From Viola odorata (taxonomy: Eukaryota; Streptophyta; Magnoliopsida; Malpighiales; Violaceae), in assembly GCA_963691705.1 (NCBI GenBank), contig OY829546.1, positions 35,868,040-35,932,039 on the forward strand: 64,000 bases of DNA, in the 5' to 3' direction. Shown here in pieces: positions 35,611-47,431 of the stretch. The first letter of the stretch is position 1; the number at the start of each line of letters is the position of its first letter. A program made the translations under genes and the position numbers. The notes under the pieces were generated by a model. That model was not told where the DNA came from. It did no database searches and worked only from the letters and a program-made list of their open reading frames with translations.

Positions 35611-38600
35611 TCAGTTGTTTTGAGGTGGCTCGTCCACCTTTTCAGAAACTTTTTCTTCCTGAAAATTCTCAAAGAACGGCTTTAATCTCTGCCCGTTCAC
35701 CTTGAGCTCGGCACCTGTTTTCTCATTCCTAATATCTACTGCACCATGTGGGTAAACGTTAGTAATAACAAAAGGGCCTTCCCAACGAGTTTGTAATTTT
35801 CCAGGAAATAATTTAAAACGGGAATTGTAAAGAAGAACTTTCTCCCCTGTGTGGAGGGGTTTTCCAATAATTCTCTTGTCGTGGTAAGCTTTCATTCTGA
35901 CCTTGACAATCAACTGATTGTCGTAGGCTAGGTCCCTCAACTCCTCTAGCTTGTGGAGTTGTAATTTTCTGTCTTGGCCAGCCTCATCATAACTTAGGTT
36001 GCATTTTCGTATTGCCCAATACGCTTTGTATTGCAATCCTACTGGTAAGTGACATGTCTTCCCGTAAACTAGCTTGTACGGTGTCATCCCGATTGGTCCT
36101 TTGTAAGCCGTTCTACAGGCCCACAACGCGTCATCTAAACGCTGGCTCCAATCGCGTCTGTCTAGGCCTACTGTCTTGGCCAAGACTGACTTCACCTCTC
36201 TATTTGACACCTCGGCTTGGCCGTTTGTTTGAGGGTGATAGGCTGTGGATACCCTATGTGTGATGCCATATTTCCTGAAAAGAGAAGTTAAAATCTTGTT
36301 GCAGAAGTGGGTTCCTCGATCACTAATGATCCCTCGAGGAATCCCAAATCTGTTTAAGATATTAGTTTTAATAAAGGAAATAACAGTCCTAGCATCATCA
36401 TTTTTAGTGGCTTTCGCCTCTATCCATTTTGATACATAATCCACAGCTAGAATAATATATCTGTTGCCAAAAGAAGTAGGGAAAGGTCCCATAAAATCTA
36501 TGCCCCATATATCAAATATTTCACAAGAAAGAATAAAATTCATAGGCATTTCATTTCGAGAACTAATGTTTCCCACTTTTTGACATGCTGAACAAGTTTT
36601 ACAAAATAGAGCACTATCCTGAAAAATTGTTGGCCAATAAAAGCCAGCCTCTAAGATTTTTAGGGATGTTCTTCTCGCGCCAAAGTGGCCTCCACATGCT
36701 TGGGAATGACAGAATTCAAGTATGGATTTTGTTTCATCTTGAGGTACACACCTCCTTAGCAATTGATCGGTTCCTATCTTCCATAAATATGGATCATCCC
36801 AAACATAATACTTACTGTCATGCTTGACCTTTACCTTCTCATAGGTAGTCATGTCACCATAGTGTTTACCTGTTGCTAGGTAATTCGCTATTTCAGCGTA
36901 CCATGGTCGCGGATTTGGCTGGAGTCTAGGCCTAGACTCCGGGCTAGACAGTGCGACAGAAAACAGCTTCTCATCTGGAAATTCTGCTTTGATCTCGTTT
37001 GTGTCTCCCTTTGCTAGGCAACGGCTTAGATGATCTGCTACAAGATTTTCCCTTCCACTCTTGTCCTTAATTTCCAGATTGTGCTCCTGCATAAGAAGAA
37101 TCCAACGGATTAATCTTGGTTTAGCATCATGCTTAACCAAAAGATATTTCAAGGCGGAATGATCTGAAAATACAATAATTTTAGTGCCCAATAAATAAGA
37201 TCTAAATTTTTCCAGGGCAAAAACTATTGCAAAGAGTTCTTTTTCAGTTGTGGTATAATTCCGTTGGGCATCGTCTAGCATCTTCGATGCATAGTAGATG
37301 ACGTGGGGGTCTTTCCCTTTCTTTTGGCCAAGAACCGCGCCAACAGCAGCGTCGCTTGCGTCGCACATTAGTTCGAACGGCAAGCTCCAGTCTGGTGGTT
37401 GGATGATTGGTGCTGTGGTCAGTCGTTCTTTCAGCTCTTCGAAGGACTTCTTGCACGCTTCATTGAAGTCGAACTCCACCTCTTTTTGTAGTAACTTGCA
37501 CATTGGTTCAACCACCTTTGAGAAGTCTTTAATGAACCTACGGTAGAACCCTGCATGACCAAGAAAACTACGAACCTCACGCAAGCATGAGGGGTAAGGC
37601 AAGTTCTTGATAGTGTCAATTTTGGCTTGATCAACCTCAATGCCTTTCTTAGAGACTACATGTCCAAGGACAATCCCTTGGTCTACCATAAAATGGCACT
37701 TTTCAAAGTTTAAGACTAAACATGTATCAACACATCTTTTTAAAATATTTTCTAAGTTGTGTAAACATTGATCGAAGTCATTACCATACACGGTAAAGTC
37801 GTCCATAAACACTTCGATACTTCTCTCGACATACTCAGAAAATATGCTTACCATGCACCTTTGAAAGGTGGCTGGCGCATTGCAAAGCCCAAACGGCATG
37901 CGCCTATAGGCAAACGTTCCAAATGGACAAGTGAACGTTGTCTTTTGTTGATCTTCGGGAGCAACGGGGATTTGGTGAAACCCCGAGTATCCATCTAGGA
38001 AATAGTAGTGAGACTTTCCAGTAAGTCTCTCTACCATTTGATCGATGAAAGGCAGCGGGAAGTGGTCCTTCCGTGTGACTTGATTCAGCCTTCGGTAGTC
38101 AATACATACCCTCCATCCGTTTTGAATTCTGGCTGTTCTTTGAGCGCCATCTTCTCCTTCGATTACTGTTGTTCCAGTCTTCTTCGGGACTACCTGCACA
38201 GGAGATACCCAATTACTATCTGAGATAGGGTAAATAACACCTGAATCTAACAACTTAATTATTTCTTTCTTAACAACTTCCATCATAGGAGGGTTTAATC
38301 TCCTCTGGGGTTGCCGAATGGGTTTCTTATCCTCTTCCACATTTATTTTGTGGGTACAGATGTTAGATGATACCCCCTTGATGTCTGTCATCGTCCAGCC
38401 AATCGCCTCTTTGTTTTCCTTCAAGACAGCTATCAATTTATCTTCTTCCTCTCTTGATAGCTTGGCTGAAATTATGACTGGTAGTGTGTCATCTAGGCCT
38501 AGATAGGCGTACTTCAAGTGACCTGGTAGGGATTTCAATTCTAACTGTGGTGCCTGCACAACAGAAGGTAGAAATTTAGGAATCGTTGATTGCACATATT

Positions 38601-40173
38601 GACAATTAACTACTCCTCTTCTTTTGTTGGCAGTCTTGGCCGGCGTCTTGGCCAAGATCGGGGCCAAGACTAAGTCCTCTTCTTCTTGTTCGGCCAAACT
38701 GTCCACCATTTGTTGGAGTTCCTTTTGATTCCCAGTGCGGTCTTCTAGCTCTGGCAGTGTTTGAGTGGAAATTCCCCTGGTCAAAACATACTCAAGGGGA
38801 TCGTTATGATTAATGTCAGCTATTTCTTCTGTAATTGGATCCAAAACATCCAAGAAACTAACACATTGCAAGTCGTTTGGGTGTTTTAAAGCATCTGAAA
38901 TGCTGAACTTAATTGTTCTCCCGCAAAATTCCAGAATTATGCTTCCTTCGAAGCAATCTATCTTTGCTTTTGAGGTCCTTAGGAAAGGTCTTCCTAATAA
39001 AATGTCAGTGGTACAAGATGGCAATTGAACATTCATCTCTACTATATAAAAATCAACTGGATAGATAAAATCATTTACCATTACCAGGACATCAGTCACT
39101 ACACCTTTAGGTCGGATGATTGTTCGATCTGCTAATTGTATCACCAAATCAGTCTCCTTCATGGTTCCGATTTTCAAGGTTTCAAATTCACTTAGAGACA
39201 TTACATTGATACCAGCCCCTAAATCACAAAGGGCTTTCTCAATGATTTTGTTCCCTATTTGGCATGGAATTGTGAAGGTTCCTTGATCCTTGCACTTCTC
39301 CGGGAGTTGTTGTACTGCTGAAACGTTGTTGGATAAATTTATCCTTTCTACACCTACAATTTTCTTTTTATTAGTGCACAATTCTTTAAGGAATTTAGCA
39401 TAAGAAGGGACTTTTGCAATTAAATCCAACATTGGAATATTCACGGCTATTTTTCCGAAAACAGTCATGAAATCCCTCATTTCATCTTGTCTTTTTTCTT
39501 TTGAAGATCTCGGGGGAAATGGTGGAGGAATTTCTATGATCTCCTCCTTCTGTTTTGGCTTGCCCGAAACAATCTCTTCTTTTTCTGGTTGTGCTGTAAC
39601 GGTAGTCTTGGCCGGAGTCTTGGTCAAGACTACTTCTGGTTCAACTTCTTCTTCCTCATCCTCTTCCATATCTTCTGAAGCGATTTTCTTCATTTCCTCA
39701 TCTGTCCTCGCTCCTTTCCTTTCTGGCAACACCACTCCACTCCTCAAACTTATAGCACTCACATTATGGGCTGGATTATTTACCGTAGTAGGAGGTAATT
39801 TTCCTTGATTTGCTATTTGAGTGATTTGCTTTTGTAGCTCCGCCAAGCTAGTCTGTGTGGACTGCATGTGATTTTTCTGCAGCTCCATCAGCTGCTTGAG
39901 CGTGTCTTCCACTGAAGGGTCAGTAAGCTGCAAAGGTCTAGGGGCAGGCGGTAGTTGAGGTAAAGGAGGTTGGCCTGGCTCTTGGCCTAGATTCGGGCCA
40001 AGATTCTGATTCTGAGGTCGTGGAACGAAATGCTGGAAGTTGATAGGAGGTTGTTGTTGCTGCTGGGGTACACCTTGATTCTGATTCTGATTTGGAGGGA
40101 CTGGCTCTCTCCATCTGAAGTTTGGGTGTGATCTCCATGCGTATTGGTTGCTTCCTTGGGGATAGTTTTGCAT
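35611..40173 (-). CDS. pol: Athila C pol: protease, RT, RNase H, integrase
   Basis: 1520 residues, open throughout. Protease around residue 317 ([10 protein letters not shown]; the catalytic triad is DLG rather than DTG, usual in this lineage). RT about 600-830 with FMDD at 789-792. RNase H with Asp938, Glu977, Asp1004 and Asp1047. Integrase with H1156, H1163, C1194, C1197, then core Asp1226, Asp1285 and Glu1321 (a D-35-E spacing). The C-terminal stretch ends EPPQNN. It lies in the same frame as gag, 11 codons past the gag stop, so gag and pol are normally one ORF. All catalytic residues I can check are present. Makes cDNA from the element RNA and inserts it. Confidence 0.95.
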   Translation of the reverse strand: MQNYPQGSNQYAWRSHPNFRWREPVPPNQNQNQGVPQQQQQPPINFQHFVPRPQNQNLGPNLGQEPGQPPLPQLPPAPRPLQLTDPSVEDTLKQLMELQKNHMQSTQTSLAELQKQITQIANQGKLPPTTVNNPAHNVSAISLRSGVVLPERKGARTDEEMKKIASEDMEEDEEEEVEPEVVLTKTPAKTTVTAQPEKEEIVSGKPKQKEEIIEIPPPFPPRSSKEKRQDEMRDFMTVFGKIAVNIPMLDLIAKVPSYAKFLKELCTNKKKIVGVERINLSNNVSAVQQLPEKCKDQGTFTIPCQIGNKIIEKALCDLGAGINVMSLSEFETLKIGTMKETDLVIQLADRTIIRPKGVVTDVLVMVNDFIYPVDFYIVEMNVQLPSCTTDILLGRPFLRTSKAKIDCFEGSIILEFCGRTIKFSISDALKHPNDLQCVSFLDVLDPITEEIADINHNDPLEYVLTRGISTQTLPELEDRTGNQKELQQMVDSLAEQEEEDLVLAPILAKTPAKTANKRRGVVNCQYVQSTIPKFLPSVVQAPQLELKSLPGHLKYAYLGLDDTLPVIISAKLSREEEDKLIAVLKENKEAIGWTMTDIKGVSSNICTHKINVEEDKKPIRQPQRRLNPPMMEVVKKEIIKLLDSGVIYPISDSNWVSPVQVVPKKTGTTVIEGEDGAQRTARIQNGWRVCIDYRRLNQVTRKDHFPLPFIDQMVERLTGKSHYYFLDGYSGFHQIPVAPEDQQKTTFTCPFGTFAYRRMPFGLCNAPATFQRCMVSIFSEYVERSIEVFMDDFTVYGNDFDQCLHNLENILKRCVDTCLVLNFEKCHFMVDQGIVLGHVVSKKGIEVDQAKIDTIKNLPYPSCLREVRSFLGHAGFYRRFIKDFSKVVEPMCKLLQKEVEFDFNEACKKSFEELKERLTTAPIIQPPDWSLPFELMCDASDAAVGAVLGQKKGKDPHVIYYASKMLDDAQRNYTTTEKELFAIVFALEKFRSYLLGTKIIVFSDHSALKYLLVKHDAKPRLIRWILLMQEHNLEIKDKSGRENLVADHLSRCLAKGDTNEIKAEFPDEKLFSVALSSPESRPRLQPNPRPWYAEIANYLATGKHYGDMTTYEKVKVKHDSKYYVWDDPYLWKIGTDQLLRRCVPQDETKSILEFCHSQACGGHFGARRTSLKILEAGFYWPTIFQDSALFCKTCSACQKVGNISSRNEMPMNFILSCEIFDIWGIDFMGPFPTSFGNRYIILAVDYVSKWIEAKATKNDDARTVISFIKTNILNRFGIPRGIISDRGTHFCNKILTSLFRKYGITHRVSTAYHPQTNGQAEVSNREVKSVLAKTVGLDRRDWSQRLDDALWACRTAYKGPIGMTPYKLVYGKTCHLPVGLQYKAYWAIRKCNLSYDEAGQDRKLQLHKLEELRDLAYDNQLIVKVRMKAYHDKRIIGKPLHTGEKVLLYNSRFKLFPGKLQTRWEGPFVITNVYPHGAVDIRNEKTGAELKVNGQRLKPFFENFQEEKVSEKVDEPPQNN

Positions 40174-40206
40174 GCTACCTTGGTTCTGTGGATATGCAGC
40201 GTTGAC

Positions 40207-41256
40207 CTAAATTATCTCTTCTGGGTGCTGGACCATATAACAGTTGTTGGTCTGATGGTCTTGTTGCTGGCATATCCCACATACCGCGGCTGTTTGCTCT
40301 TGATTTCCCGAAGTCATTGGACCTGAAATGTTAACAGAAATGGTTTTAATCATATCGGTTAATTCATTTAATTTTTGTTCAACATTGAGCGAATTTAGAG
40401 AAGAAGGAGAAGCATTTCTATCCGAGATGGTATTATTTTGGCAGTTGTCTGCCAACGTTTGGAGCAACATCTTTGCTCTTGTGACTGTTAAATCTTGCAA
40501 TGCTCCACTTGCGGCTGAATCTACTTTTTCCTTGCAACTTGGGAGCATCCCATCATAGAAATATTGTATCATAGTGTTGTCTGCTACGCCATGAGTGGGG
40601 CAGACTTCTTGCAAATCTCTGAACCTTTGATGATACTCAGAGAAGCTTTCTCCGCTTCTTTGTTGTATAGCGGCCATATCTTTCCTAGCTATGCCAGCCT
40701 TCGTGGCATTCCAGTACTTGTTGAGGAACATGGTGGACATCTCAGCCCATGTGTTGATGGTATTATGAGGCAGACTGTAAAACCAGTTCTGAGCTCCCCC
40801 TTCTAGAGAGCTTGGAAAGGCCTTCAGCTTCGCCCTCTCCATGGTTACCGTAGTGGGTTTCATGATGTCACACTGAACATGTAAATTTCTTAAGTGCTTG
40901 AATGGATTCTCGTTGGAATGGCCGTAAAACTTGGGGAGGTTGGCCACCATGTTAGTCTTTATGGACCAATCATTGGCCAATGGAGGGAGATTGATGCAGG
41001 AAAAGGTCTCCTGCTCAGCTGTTTTATTCAGCTCCCTCATTGTCGGTTCTGGTTGCTGGTCCGCCATGTCTTGGTCTGAATCTAGGCCAAGACCGTGGTC
41101 TAGACTATATTCTGATCCGGAATTAGAACCTTCCGATCCGCTTTCTTCTTGGGCTGCCCTTAGTCGAGCTTGCTTCCTTAGCTGTGCTTCGGTCCTAGTG
41201 AGATTGGGATTGATGGGTAACAAATCTTGTTCTCTACTTGAGGACCTGGTCATCAA
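40207..41256 (-). CDS. gag: Athila C gag
   Basis: 349 residues from MMTRSSSREQDLLPINPNL, 48 bp downstream of the primer site. Contains the retrotransposon-gag core (about 115-230: LKAFPSSLEGGAQNWFYSLP; YHQRFRDLQEVCPTHG) and a CCHC knuckle at 326-339 (C-x2-C-x4-H-x4-C). Ends at a TAG (40207-40209). Pol continues in the same frame, and Athila A has a Gln codon (CAA) at the aligned place, so the stop is likely a C-to-T change in a CAG. Read-through cannot be excluded. Forms particles and packages RNA. Confidence 0.93.
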   Translation of the reverse strand: MMTRSSSREQDLLPINPNLTRTEAQLRKQARLRAAQEESGSEGSNSGSEYSLDHGLGLDSDQDMADQQPEPTMRELNKTAEQETFSCINLPPLANDWSIKTNMVANLPKFYGHSNENPFKHLRNLHVQCDIMKPTTVTMERAKLKAFPSSLEGGAQNWFYSLPHNTINTWAEMSTMFLNKYWNATKAGIARKDMAAIQQRSGESFSEYHQRFRDLQEVCPTHGVADNTMIQYFYDGMLPSCKEKVDSAASGALQDLTVTRAKMLLQTLADNCQNNTISDRNASPSSLNSLNVEQKLNELTDMIKTISVNISGPMTSGNQEQTAAVCGICQQQDHQTNNCYMVQHPEEII

Positions 41257-41303
41257 CTGTCATAAAATAATAATAAAACAAAAACTACAAATACCGTTAG
41301 AGG

Positions 41304-41321
41304 TCCCCGGCAACGGCGCCA
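41304..41321 (-). other. Primer-binding site (tRNA-Asp) of Athila C
   Basis: Minus-strand TGGCGCCGTTGCCGGGGA is a perfect 18-nt complement of the plant tRNA-Asp 3' end including CCA. It lies five bases from the LTR. Confidence 0.95.
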
Positions 41322-41326
41322 AAATT

Positions 41327-42858
41327 TGACCGCGCGTCGAACACGTCAAATATAAGAGTGAAATAAGTATGGAAATGGGGGTAGAAATACAACTTATCAC
41401 TGTCTACAAGGATTTGTAGATGATGGTAAGAGGATCGTCCACAGAGACCTCTAGGAAATGTAGTTCTTGAGTTTGACTTCCTCGTCACTGAGTTTTGGTT
41501 GGTTGTTATCTGAAACTAAAGACAAAACAGAAAGTAATGAAAATAGTTTAAAATATAAGATAGTATTGGCCGAAGTCTAGGCCAAGACTGCGGGCTAGAT
41601 TGGGAAAAAGTCTTGTGATACGGAATTCCAGGTAAGGGCGATGGGTGAGCTTGCGTTCTTATGCATCGATCATGGACTGAAGTATGTTCATCTCTTCTTC
41701 ATAGTACTGCTATAGAGGGGAGGAACTCCTTTTCCCTCCTATCTTCCCTCCTCTTCAAACTATCTGGCGGGTACTCCCTCTCCTGATAATCCTAGTCAAG
41801 GGACACCTTGCTGGTTAAAGGGTTTATCCGTTTGACTGCTGTCTTGAATGGTTACTCACCTCTTCAATGGCACAGGGGAAGACAGTACCTAGGCTAAGTT
41901 CCTAGGTTGTCAATCTGGTCTCTACCTATTTTACCTACTCTTCTAGTCTGCTCGAGACTAGTCACCTACTCCGTCTAGCCGGCGGGTACTCCCTCTCCTT
42001 CTAGACTGGTTACAACTCTTCTCTCCTAGAGAACAAGGATGATCAAACCTTGGCTTTAGTGAGTAAGCGATGGATTAAGTTCAAGAATAAATAAATACAA
42101 AGAAAGAGATTGTGAAGAACGGATTGTGTCTCACGATTGCATTAAGAACTTCAGCTCATCACCCTTACCAAGAATGGGTTTTTAGTTACTCATACTCATG
42201 GATAAAAGATAAAGAAATTAATTTGCATAAATATATTAAATCCGAAATAAATTCGGAGCAAGGTTTTCAACAATGGTGAACTAAGAAAAGGAAAATTGCG
42301 TTCTAACTGGGAAAATCTGATCGGAGATGATGCGGACAGAGGCCAATGATGTTTAGCTAAAATAGCCATAAGAACCTCTGTCCCAATCAAACTCAAACTC
42401 CTAAAATATCCTAGAAGATAATTACAATTAATTGTTTCTAAAAAGGAAACTAAATCGCAATTAATTAAAAGAGGGAGATCCCAATCGGGATTCTACTTAA
42501 GATTGTCTTCAGATCCCTCTAAAATTGCTGGACAGCTGCTACGTGCCAGCTGTGAGAGTCCATCTCCAAAAATACTTCAATCGCTCCAAGCTGCAGTCTG
42601 ATCGCAAAGGAGTCTTGGCCGAAGTCTAGGCCAAGACGATTCTGGTAAGCGCACTGCGTCAGATACGACCTTGTCTAGGCCAAGATCCAGGCCTAGACTC
42701 GAATAAATAGCTTCAGCTCTAAACTTCATGAATTCTTCTCATTCTGCCTCCAAACCAGACCTGATCAAATGTGGGAAATAAAAGGTAACATCAGTAGAAT
42801 TACTGTCCAAATTAACTAGAAAATGGACAATAAAACATGATGAAATGCAATGCAATCA
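41327..42858 (-). repeat. 5' LTR of Athila C
   Basis: 1532 bp, same length and ends as the 3' LTR. Visible differences include positions corresponding to 30497, 30660, 30814 and 31010. Confidence 0.95.
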
Positions 42859-43289
42859 ATACGAACCTAGAATGCTAATGCTAGCGGCCTTGATACGAAC
42901 CTAGAATGCGTTTGCGTCCTGCTCAGGAGGTAACGACCCCAAGGACAAGACTTTCCCACGATTTGCAGCCGTAAGCAGTCCTCACCTGATATTAGTGTTT
43001 GCACTCACGCTCTGAAACAAGGCTAAGTGTTTTACACTCATAAAGATGCAACTAACATGATACATAATTTATAGTTCGCAATGTCAATCGGAGTGAATAT
43101 ACTTCGAATGAAGACATGCATGGGCGTTCTAATAATCGATGGGACTTTTACGGAAAAGAATGAAAGGACGTGAAATGTCCGGAAAGGAGTTTGTTTTGGA
43201 AAAGATTGCTTTGCTTGGAGTTGGAAGGCTTTTGATGAGTGATGTTTTGCTGATTGGCCTTGATGAGGGCGGGGTGTGCGAGTTCTTTC

Positions 43290-43670
43290 GCTTTTTGCCG
43301 GGGATGCTTGCTTGACAGAGTGCATGAGCTCTGGGATCCTTGCTGGGGGTGCTTTCCGTGTGGCCAGGGGCCCTTTTCTTGAGTCTTCATTGGGGAGCGT
43401 CGTCGTTGTTCCTTTTGCGACTCACTACTTGAGTTGGCTTGGGGCCCCTTTCTCTTCTCGGGTTCTCACTAGGGATGCTTGCTTTGAGGGTCCTCGAGTT
43501 GGGCCTTCTTGCTTGACTTCACTTGGGAAGGTTGCTTTGAGATTTCTCGAGTTGGCCTTGGGCCTCTCTACTCAAGTTCACTGGGGAAAGTTTTCTTCGA
43601 GATTTCTCGAATTGAGTTGTCCCCGGGCTATGCTTGCTTTGGCTCTTCGATTGTCTGTATTCTGCGAAGG
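43290..43670. repeat. Degenerate ~70-80 bp tandem repeat in OG1
   Basis: Four to five diverged units sharing GCTTGCTTTGAG, TTCTCGAGTTGGCCTTGGGCC and TCACTNGGGAA-like segments. Non-coding. Confidence 0.6.
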
Positions 43671-43675
43671 TCTCT

Positions 43676-43780
43676 GAGCATTTTTTCTTTTCTTTTCCCT
43701 TTTTCCCCTATCCCCTTTTTCTTTTTTTCTTTTTTTCCTCTAAATTTTTTTTTTTTTATATATCCCTCCCCTTTTTGATT
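43676..43780. repeat. Homopyrimidine tract
   Basis: Nearly pure C/T for about 80 bases (TTTTCTTTTC..., CCCTTTTTCCCC, TTTTTTTCTTT) with a T-run before TATATA. The minus strand is a long purine tract with triplex-forming potential. Confidence 0.85.
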
Positions 43781-44399
43781 TGATTTGAAAATGCGACAGA
43801 GCAGAGCAAGCACAACCTTCGTCTTGATCTCTTCCCCTTCTGTCTTGAGGCCTTGGCCTTCGTCGTTCCTGCTTCTTCGGTGATGGTCCTTAGCGATCTC
43901 CTGGTGACCTTTTCCGTCTCCTTCATCGTGCTCTTGGACTCGACGTGCTTTTACTTCCGGCTGGCAATTTTAGCTGAAACTGCTCTTTGGCTCCCGGGGT
44001 ATGAGTGATATTGACGGTTTGGGGAGTGATGACATATATGGTGGAAAGAGGGAAAAAACGAAAAAAGTGGAGAAAATCGTAAAAGTCCCATGTCACTTTA
44101 TAGCTATCCCATGTCTAATGGCGCATGTACCCTGGATATTATGCGAACTCCACTAGTACCTAGTCAGGCTCTTACAGTCATGAAGGATAAGGCGTGATGG
44201 CTCAAAGATGCTTACCGGGATTTGTCTATGATTGCTTACGTCGGAGCGAACCGTGGATATAAGAGCAAACAGGTAATATCATGCATGACACGTAATTTGG
44301 ATAGATGCTGGAGTTAACAGAGGGATTTAATATTCCTAACCTATACGATGCATGAAAATGCTTATGAGAGTAGTATGCTTTTGTTTGAGCCGGGCTAAA

Positions 44400-44650
44400 G
44401 AGGGATTTTTGATTGATTTTGGATTTTTGATTGACGGGTGGTTTGATTGCTAGAGGGTTTGATTGCTAGACGTTTGATTGCTAGAATGTTAGATTGCTGG
44501 ATGTTTGATTGCTGGATGTTTGATTGATGGATGTTTGATTGCTAGATGTTTGATTGCTAGAATGTTAGATTGCTAGATGGTTTGATTGCTAGACGTTTGA
44601 TTGCTAGATGGTTTGATTGCTGGATGTTTGATTGCTAGATGGTTTGAGAC
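44400..44650. repeat. TTTGATTGCTAGATGG minisatellite
   Basis: About fifteen copies of a 15-17 bp unit (TTTGATTGCTAGATG, with GATGG/AATG/ACG variants) in tandem within OG1. Non-coding. Confidence 0.92.
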
Positions 44651-45480
44651 GACTTATTTACAAAGTTCTACCGAGAACCTAAGGTTGCCCCCCAGTGGGC
44701 CAGACGACCGTACTCGACTTAAGGCTAACAAAGCGAGCAGGAATAAAAACAAATTTAAATAAAGGGAAAAGAAAGAGGGACTCCCCTGAACTGCGCAGTG
44801 GGGCTGCGCGGGCGTCTTCCACAAGCTCCATGCGGATGACAGCGAGATGCTTCCCGTCCCTGAGAGATGCAGAGGGGAAAACGGAAAGGGAAATTTATTT
44901 GAAAACAAAACTGAGATAAGTTCAGGGATTCTCCCTTCCTTTAACTCGGCTTTTCGAGGGTGCCTATGACGTGGCCCCAGCCCCGGAATGCCTTGCTTAG
45001 ATGCGTTGATTGGTTTCTTTTTCAGCTGCTTCACGGGAACCGCCGATCCAGGTTGAAGGGATGATGAGATCCGCATTTGGTCCCTTTGCTTACCGGTTCT
45101 TGCTAGACCTTCGTTGATGGGCTTCGTGATTGCTCGAGGGTAAAGGGAAAATCCTCTATCTCCGAGATGTGCAGTGGGGCCGCAAGGGTATATGCTTACC
45201 GTTCTTCTGCAAGCAACAAATGGGGGTTACCCAGTCCCTGAAAAAGATATGGCGAGAACAAATAAGGAGTAAATGCAAGACAATTTTTAGCAAAAGTAAT
45301 GTGATTGATAAGTTTTAAGCTCTCCCTTTTGGACGGGCAATCCGTGGGTCACTGAGTGTGACTTGTGTCGGATGTTGGTTGATGATGGCTTTGTTGTTAG
45401 ATGCTTTGTCGTAGCTCTTGCCTTGGCGTGGGTGACACTCGCAGCCTGGCTGTCCCTCAATTAAAGGATTGATCTTCACT

Positions 45481-47431
45481 TGCAGAAAATAAACAATTGA
45501 TATTGTGACCGACCATGTAGGCGGTATTGAATTTAAATTGCCGAAAGTAAATTGCTGAAATTTAAAGTGCGGAAAAGTAAACAGTTAATAATTTGCGGAA
45601 GGATTTCCAGTAGTTTTGCGAAAAATTAAAGCAGTTGATATTGCAGAAAATAAACAATTGATATTGCGACCGACCATGTAGGCGGTATTGAATTTAAATT
45701 ACCGAAAGTAAATTGCTGAAATTTAAAGTGCGAATAATTAAACAGTTGATATTTACAGAAAATAAACAGTTGATATTACAGAAAATTAAAAGTTTTAGTA
45801 CGACAAATAATCATACGAAGCATACGAGTATTTTACGAAAAACGTGATCCGAAGTTTTGAAAACACTTGAAAATGGGCTGGGCCCAATTGAAGAATGAAA
45901 AGAAGTGAAAAATGGGTCAGGAATAGTGCCTGGCCCATGAGAATTTAAAAGGGAATGGGCCAAGCCCATTCCCGCGTGAACAGTGCCGTTGGCCTGGCAC
46001 TGTTCCTTCGTCACCTTTCTTGGTAGCCGGCGTACTACCGGCGGCAAAGCTCCGGCCACAAGTGGCCGATTTGAAAATTGTTCATACCGAAATGTTCGTC
46101 TCTTCGAAGACTTCCTGACCGTACCAACCCCAATTTTTAGTTTGACTCGTATAAAATTTAATTTCAAAAAAATGACAAAACCGTTAATTATCGAAAACTA
46201 ATTAATTCGCACAAACTTACCGACAATTTTTAAAAGTGAAAGCGTGTATTTAATCTATGTTATGTGTGTGAATTAATGCCATAAAAGAAAGCAATTAAAT
46301 TGCTCAAACAAGAGGCAAACGAATTTAAACAAAAATTTGGCTTAAAAACCGAAAAAAGGCTAGAGAGAGAAAGCTCACCTCAAGGCCTTGAACTGGACGA
46401 TCTTCGCTTGAAATAAGCAACTGATCAGAGGAGGGAGAGAGGGCAAGAAAGCTTGCCAAATTGCTGCCCCGAATACGTTGGAGGAGGGTGGCTATTTATA
46501 GCCGAAGATTGCGTGAGGAGGGAGACGCGGGGCTGCGCGTGGTGGCCGACTGGTCGAGGTGGCAAGGCTAGGGTGCTAGCCATGATGATGGCAGAGGGAC
46601 AGGAAGCTACGAACGCGATGGGAGCAGGTGGCTCGGGCGAGGGCTGCTTCGCTGCACTCCTTTGGCACTGTTCACGTGCATTATGCATGTTAATTCAAGG
46701 GCCATTGATCTGGTTGACTTTCCTTGGTTGACCAGATCAATGGCCATGATCAAATGGCCTTTTATCTGATTAAAATGGCCTCGAGCCGATTCCCGCGACC
46801 AAACGTTCTGACTTTTCGAGCCGAAGGTACCGGCGCGTAAAGAAAAATATGACGAGTTTAACCGTCTACAGCGAATGACGAGAATTTCTCGTTTAACGTG
46901 TTTATTTTCGCGTTCAAAAACGTGAAATGTTTGAACGGAAAAATAATAACGTTACGCCGAAAATTACATGAATCGCTGTAGACCGTTGCGACCATAAAAA
47001 AATCTAGCAACTAGTTGATGGAAAATATTTTAAAGTCAAGCTAATGTCCGAGCGGACTTACTCGGGTCCAATAAAAGCTCGAATAAAAAAATAATAAAAT
47101 AATAAAAATACTAAAAAATGCGCTAAAATATTAAAAATCTTAAAATTCATGTGATGACCTAAAACGAAGAAAAAACTAGCAAACGACCGCCGGATAGTAA
47201 AAAAATGTGACTTTTAAGGTTAAAAAAAATAATAATAATAATAATGAAAATATGTGCCGAAAAATTAAAAATGTGATTTCGAAAGCTGACGATGCTAACG
47301 ATGATGCTAAAATGCAACGAAACACCTAGGAATGCTAGCGACAGTAAATCAACTGAAAATGCCAGTAAATTAACTAAATAACAGAATTGCTAAAATTAAT
47401 TAAAAATGGCGTGAAAATTCGAGTATCAACA
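45481..47431 (-). repeat. Truncated 5' LTR of OG1
   Basis: 1951 bp matching the right part of the OG1 3' LTR up to the shared ...AGTATCAACA end. It lacks about 1.7 kb including the 54-bp array and the GCGCGACA end, so no primer site is present. Contains two GACCGACCATG units (45507 and 45668), the palindromic TATA at 46490-46503, and the hairpin GGGAATGGGC/GCCCATTCCC (about 45952-45974) that the 3' LTR has lost. Confidence 0.9.

Larger units (their letters stand above)
30280..42858 (-). mobile_element. Element C: young, nearly complete Athila retrotransposon, target duplication ATACG
   Basis: 12.58 kb with two 1532-bp LTRs that differ at about four positions by eye and have no length difference. 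ATACG lies at 30275-30279 and 42859-42863. Order on the minus strand: 5' LTR, perfect tRNA-Asp primer site, gag, pol, leader, env-like gene, 3' untranslated region, polypurine tract, 3' LTR. The only visible defect in the main ORFs is one in-frame TAG between gag and pol. It is inserted in OG1. Confidence 0.95.
42859..45480. other. OG1 body right of Athila C, no gene supported
   Basis: Begins with the target duplication and a second copy of a 27-bp segment also present just left of C. No recognisable ORF: the 140-codon minus ORF at 44654-45076 has no family features. Includes degenerate repeats, a homopyrimidine stretch and a minisatellite (listed separately). Confidence 0.6.
25372..47431 (-). 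mobile_element. Element OG1: Ogre-like, apparently non-autonomous LTR element with AGTGG target duplication
   Basis: Complete 3' LTR 25372-29033, polypurine tract next to it, body 29034-30279 plus 42859-45480, truncated 5' LTR 45481-47431. AGTGG is repeated at 25367-25371 and 47432-47436, proving that both ends belong to one insertion. Removing nested element C leaves only about 3.9 kb of body, without any gag, pol or RT motif and rich in minisatellites. It is either a non-autonomous derivative or a copy with a large internal deletion that also took the 5' LTR 3' part and the primer site. Family assignment to Ogre/Tat is from LTR features only. Confidence 0.8.

Noticed and set aside
44654..45076. 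140-codon minus-strand ORF in the OG1 body
   Set aside because: No motif, no homologue in the window, low-complexity composition; looks like chance.
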